Source: Lactarius indigo
Taxonomy: Eukaryota > Basidiomycota > Agaricomycetes > Russulales > Russulaceae
Length of the DNA stretch: 64,000 nt
Assembly (NCBI GenBank): GCA_025766275.1
Contig: JAFKAC010000005.1
Span: forward strand, 186,001 to 250,000
Direction of reading: 5' to 3'
Shown piece after piece: positions 59,897-64,000 of the stretch. The notes beneath the pieces were generated by a model. It made no database searches, was not told where the DNA came from, and saw only the letters and a list, made by a program, of their open reading frames with translations. Made by a program: the position numbers and the translations under genes. The stretch's first letter is position 1, and every line of letters starts with the position of its first letter.

Positions 59897-62800
59897 TCTC
59901 TTTGCCTTGTTGACATCCTGTTCTTCCTCCCTTCTTTTGCTTTTTTCATGTCTCGTTGGCAGGTGCATCTAATCTTCGCCATGACCATGGCTCCAATGTC
60001 ACTCGTAGACAGGCCGCGCGGGCCTGCGCCTCGTGCTGTATTTGTTAACTACTCCCGCATCCCCTCTATATTCGCCTGTATCATTTTCTTGCGTTTCGGC
60101 TACTCGTACCCCGGTGTCTCGTTTCCATGTTCCGTCGAGCCTGGTCTCCGCCACGCGTCTCCTCATATCGTCTTTCCTCTACTATCCATTCTCTCCCTCC
60201 TTAGCTCGCGGTTTCCCCACTTTAGACCTTCTACCCTCTGGTTCCATTTGTAGTTAAACGATCCCTTTTCTCTGCTGAAATAGTACTCACCACCGCTGTT
60301 GCCCTATCGTTAGATCTGTGTGATTTTCGGGTCAGGCACACTCGGAGGATAAAACTTGCAGATCGGGCGCTCGCCTTCTCCATCTCTCTGCTGCTCGCTC
60401 TTCAAGCTTCGAGTTGTTTGCCTTCCCGCGTTCGCTCTTCCCTTGACCTTGCGCACCCTGAATACCCCCAGCATAGTTCGGTGCATGTTCGTGCTAATAT
60501 CCTTTCAGTCGCTGTCTGTCGGGTATCTATTCGCTCAGGCTCTTGCGCCGGCAACTCGCCATCGTACTCGCATTGGTTACCGTCTCGGTTTTACGCACCC
60601 CTTGGGTTTATCTCATCTCCTCCCCTCCTTTCTTTACGTAATCACACTCCGCCTTCGAACTCACGGGATGCTCCGTTCTTAAATTTCCTTTGATAACCAC
60701 GCCCAATCGGATGCTTGACTCTATGGCTGAACCACCGGATCAACCCCCTCCCCCAACTTAGATTGGGCTGTATCGTTCCTTCACTCAAATAATAATATGT
60801 ACTAGTCACTGTATAGTGCTGAGCCTACGCATTCACTGGATCCATTACGGTGTTTTACCTATCATCACCACCACCCGACCGCAGGTTGGCGAATAAAGGT
60901 CTTCGCAAACCTAGTCTTCTCGTTTCCCTCTGCGGGTTTGACTGTGGTCCGAACACCGTTATCTAGATCCAGCATATCCGATCGCTCTTCCGTTACGGTC
61001 AATGCATGTATTGACAATGCATCCGAAATAAAAGACGACAAGTGGCGTGGATGTGAACGGGAGGGGTCTTGTGACAGCCGCGGAGAATTTTTTTTACCCA
61101 AGGCTGTATCTGTTCATACCCAAGTGCTCCGAGGGCCTAACCACCTACCACCCGAGCCACCTTACAAGCAATGGTCGCTGGAGTTGTCCCAGCGCCACTG
61201 GCATTACGCCGACTTTTTCGGCGCTGTGGCGTCGTGAGACGTACGAGCAGGGGTTCTCAACGCCACTCGTGATGAAAGAACGGATTAAGCCGTGATCGTT
61301 GTGTGACTTTGTGTAAATGGTACGTATCCTCTGTGATACCATGCGGGCAACTGGCGACTACTGGCAGGACTCGGCGCTAGAACTTGAAGGTGCACCGAGA
61401 ATGCAGGGTCCGTCCGAGGCCTTCTATCATCGCGCTTGCCACAATTGCTGTATTTTCCTTTCGTATGCTATTGGAGTGAGGGCTGGTTTGAAAAGACGGC
61501 GTGGTTAACCGCGTGCGTCAAGTAAGTCGGTCAAAATACGTAGATTGCCGTCATCAGATCAACTGTGATATGACATTTAATGCCTAAGATATGGATTAAA
61601 TACAAAACAGGAACTCCGTACCGATCTGACTAACCGCGGCCCATCTTCGGGCTCATTTTCGCTGTCACCCCCTAGTGCAGGAGAAGGTCCAAGACTCCAA
61701 GCTGTTTAATTTCCCGATTAAGATGTGCTTAGGAAGGAATGGAAGACACCAGAAGAACGCAAGCGGCTTCGGCGTGCGCTGTCTGGGTCCAAGTCGATAC
61801 GCATGTCCTGCAATATGTCCGGACGTCTTCCAATCTGCTCCAGTCGCGCCCATGACTGCCAAGCATAGTAATGATAACTCTCAGTGAAAGTGGCATGGTG
61901 GAGAAACGACATAACAGGTTTCAGCACGCGGAACGCAATCCAGGGAAGCACAGTAACTGTTGTAGCTTGTACCACCAGTGGATCACGTTGCCGAGAAGCT
62001 TCCTCACATGACTTCGACGATCATTAAGTCGGCGATGTCCCATGAACAGTTCGTGGCCAGGACATATGAAGCCCCGGAGATGGACGATCGTCGCGAGTAT
62101 AAACTCCACGAATCGAGATGGTAAGACGTCATTCAATATTCACCCCGGCGCCCACGGTGCTATTTCGTAGGACTCACATCAAGGACTCACATCATGAGTG
62201 TTACCAGTATCTGCAGATTCGACGTGAGCGGAGCCACCTCTCCAACGATAGAAGTCAGGCTAAATGATTCGTGGTACGTAGCGATGAATGAAGTATCACT
62301 ATATCACCAGCTGGGCGCTGCCTTCAATTAGAGAAGCGATAAGACGGTGTTAGGCCCGGGAGAGATCAGCGCTCAGTGCAGCGCTTTGAGGCTTTGAATT
62401 ATGTAAGTATATGGTACCGGTATTGGCCGGGCCACCGCGTGAACGTTCGGGCCTTCGTCAACGGCCATCACGACGCGAATCAGATCTATGTCTATGATCA
62501 AACGGGAATTCCTTTGCGGGTCAACACTCGGATTAAGTGATGGTATCAAGGATATTGATTGGTCTAAACTCTGAAGTCTTTGCTCCCCGGTACGTTGCGA
62601 CGCGTCTACACTTTCTGCATTAATACAACGTCAGAACCTTTCGTATATTCGCGAAGAACGACTCGGAGACTTCGCATTCATTTTCGTCCAGATATCAGTC
62701 AATGCTCTTCATAGGATTCAAGGCTGCGCATTCCAAGTGAGCAAGTGCCTTCTCGGTTTTCTCGGTCTCTATACTCAACTTATACTCACCCCTTTACTCC

Positions 62801-63328
62801 AGTCCTAAGACGGGCCGTGATGGTGAAATAGATACACGGTTCTAGGTCCTCCCTTACCTATGGGGTATGTGTTCGCGCAACGCAAAGGCATTTGTCAGTC
62901 TAGGCACTGTCTGTGTCCAAGCATTGTATACAGATTCCGATCTGTCGCCAACTGTAGCTAGGATAAATATTTCAAGACCAACGCTCGACGATGAGACTCT
63001 TACACCTGTCAGGTGAAAGGATTGGACAACATCTTTCTGCGATCAAATCGAATCTCGGGGCATATCGAAGATGATGGACGCTCTTGCAAGATCTCATACG
63101 TGTGTACGGACAAGGCAATGGACTACGATTGTGATGGTCATTATCTAGAAGATGCATTGGAACTCTGTTAAGCCAGCGCCTACGGGGTCCACTTCCCTCT
63201 GAATCCGATGGACAGTCACCCTGTCGTTATTCTCGCGTCGTTCTTCTAGGAGCCCCACCCCTTCTCTTCCTCTGCCCCGTGTCATCAATCTAGGTCTGTA
63301 GACATCTCTCATTGGTTGCGCTGTTCCA
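59897..63328. other. Array 3' flank and spacer
   Basis: Array sequence continues to about 61500 (blocks near 59990, 60785 and 61210 match other spacers, including an uninterrupted LINE target site near 60505). From 61500 to 63328 I see no gene, repeat or element; frames are short and unsupported. Confidence 0.55.
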
Positions 63329-64000
63329 GTGATGTCTACCTATGCGAGAGAATGCCAAGCTCAAGTCATGGCTGTGCGCTCCGATTGGGTGGGTTTCCAC
63401 CATTTAAGTCGAGAAAACAACTCGTTCTTCAGCTCGTCGACCAGAGCCACCTTCCACTACCCTTCCCCATACATTATCGAGACTACCCATATCGTGCTAC
63501 CCACTCTGTGCAACATCATTCAATTTCTATCATCGGACCTGCTCGTCGTGGTCATACTTTCCTCCTTCCCTGCGCCAGAAACCCCAATCACCCCGCGAGA
63601 CTTACCTTCCCCGAGTCCCAAGTCCTTCCACATGGATCACAAGGCTATTTTCGGCATCGTCTTCGTTCTTGGTGAAGCTAATGCTCGCTATCTGCCCCTG
63701 CTCCTCTTCTCATCGTTATTGCGCCTTTAGGGCTCTTCCTCCTCATCGAGGTAGGCTATGCATGCGTAGGATGGCGAGTACGGTTCACCTGGTTCATCGA
63801 AGTTAGCAAGTGTAAGCGCCTTGTTCCGTCAGAGAAGCTCGTCTCCTTACAGCACGCCTCGGATTACACAGTAATATGTGACACCTCTAACACAGTGATG
63901 AAAAGGTTATCTTCTTTCCGCGTCTTCAAATCCGTCGAGAAGGCCGCTGACGCCCATGTCGATGCCCACGACGTCGGCGCTGCCTCGTCCACACTGCCCA
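63329..64000 (+). CDS. Small membrane protein, unrecognised family, member E (partial)
   Basis: Fifth paralog of the 21.8-31.9 kb family, cut by the window edge. Exon 1 ends at 63671 with the motif HKAIFGIVFVLG, intron 63672-63730, exon 2 63731-63811 (LFLLIEVGYACVGWRVRFTW), intron 63812-63871, exon 3 from 63872 to beyond 64000 (ICDTSNTVMKRLSSFRVFKS), both introns phase 1. Exon 3 aligns with member A (ICAATDSLKQFLSAFRLTTF). The start is uncertain: the first in-frame ATG at 63329 would place a long unrelated segment before the hydrophobic stretch LLVVVILSSFPAPETP, so an upstream intron or a lost ATG is possible. An alternative acceptor at 63852 for intron 2 leads to a stop. Confidence 0.6.

Larger units (their letters stand above)
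42035..61500 (+). repeat. Tandem array of five Msp1-like gene units
   Basis: Each unit holds an upstream block (start near AGGGTCACAA, about 150-170 bp before each ATG), a nine-exon gene and a 3' region. The 3' flanks share CTCATAGACAGGCCGCGCGG-like and CTCAAATAATTAATATG-like blocks. Exon 6 starts at 42727, 45519, 49448, 54965 and 58684, so units are 2.8, 3.9, 5.5 and 3.7 kb long. The 5.5-kb unit contains a retrotransposon. Similarity ends close to 61500 on the right and 42035 on the left. Copies 3, 4 and 5 are most alike; copy 1 is the most divergent. Confidence 0.9.

Overview
The window looks like nuclear DNA of a filamentous basidiomycete, most likely an agaricomycete. Genes are broken by many GT-AG introns of about 47-80 nt, often with a CTRAY-type branch point. 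The recognisable families are typical of these fungi: Goodbye-NACHT-ankyrin NLRs, a Tsp2-type tetraspanin and a fungal GH20 hexosaminidase. Exon models below were assembled by hand from the sequence: splice sites, reading phase and agreement between paralogs.

Layout. (1) 0.6-17 kb: two NLR-like genes on the minus strand (2.5-5.9 and 13.2-16.6 kb), a duplication offset by 10,680 bp, with a secreted beta-N-acetylhexosaminidase gene between them (8.6-10.8 kb) and a long-armed foldback element at 0.64-1.07 kb. The distal NLR copy is intact; the other has a frameshifted ankyrin tail. (2) 18.6-20.3 kb: a Tsp2-like tetraspanin, minus strand, with an apparent 1-nt frameshift in a T7 run. (3) 21.8-31.9 kb: four plus-strand genes about 3.0-3.5 kb apart for small proteins with a signal peptide, one or two membrane segments and two phase-1 introns. 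I do not recognise this family; a fifth member runs off the right edge (63.3-64 kb). (4) 34.0-35.4 kb: thioredoxin reductase, minus strand. (5) 35.4-41.3 kb: gene-poor. (6) 41.36-41.77 kb: a two-exon single-pass membrane protein with an intron at the same place and phase as family (3). (7) 42.0-61.5 kb: five tandem genes for Msp1/ATAD1-like AAA ATPases, each with nine exons and an N-terminal membrane anchor. Copies 2-5 have gained variable C-terminal extensions ending in hydrophobic segments. Copy 3 carries five 37-residue repeats there; copy 2 reaches its tail only through a possible 38-nt intron. A 5'-truncated non-LTR retrotransposon with a perfect 10-bp target duplication sits between copies 3 and 4, and a small foldback insertion between copies 1 and 2.

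The most unusual content is the Msp1-like array. Msp1 removes mislocalised tail-anchored proteins from membranes, and here most paralogs have themselves acquired tail-anchor-like C termini. The unrecognised small membrane-protein family flanks the array on both sides. Nothing in the sequence proves a functional link between them; the suggestion rests on proximity and a shared membrane location. Intergenic DNA is long and shows only decayed coding fragments, micro-insertions and repeats. No rRNA, tRNA or CRISPR was recognised.
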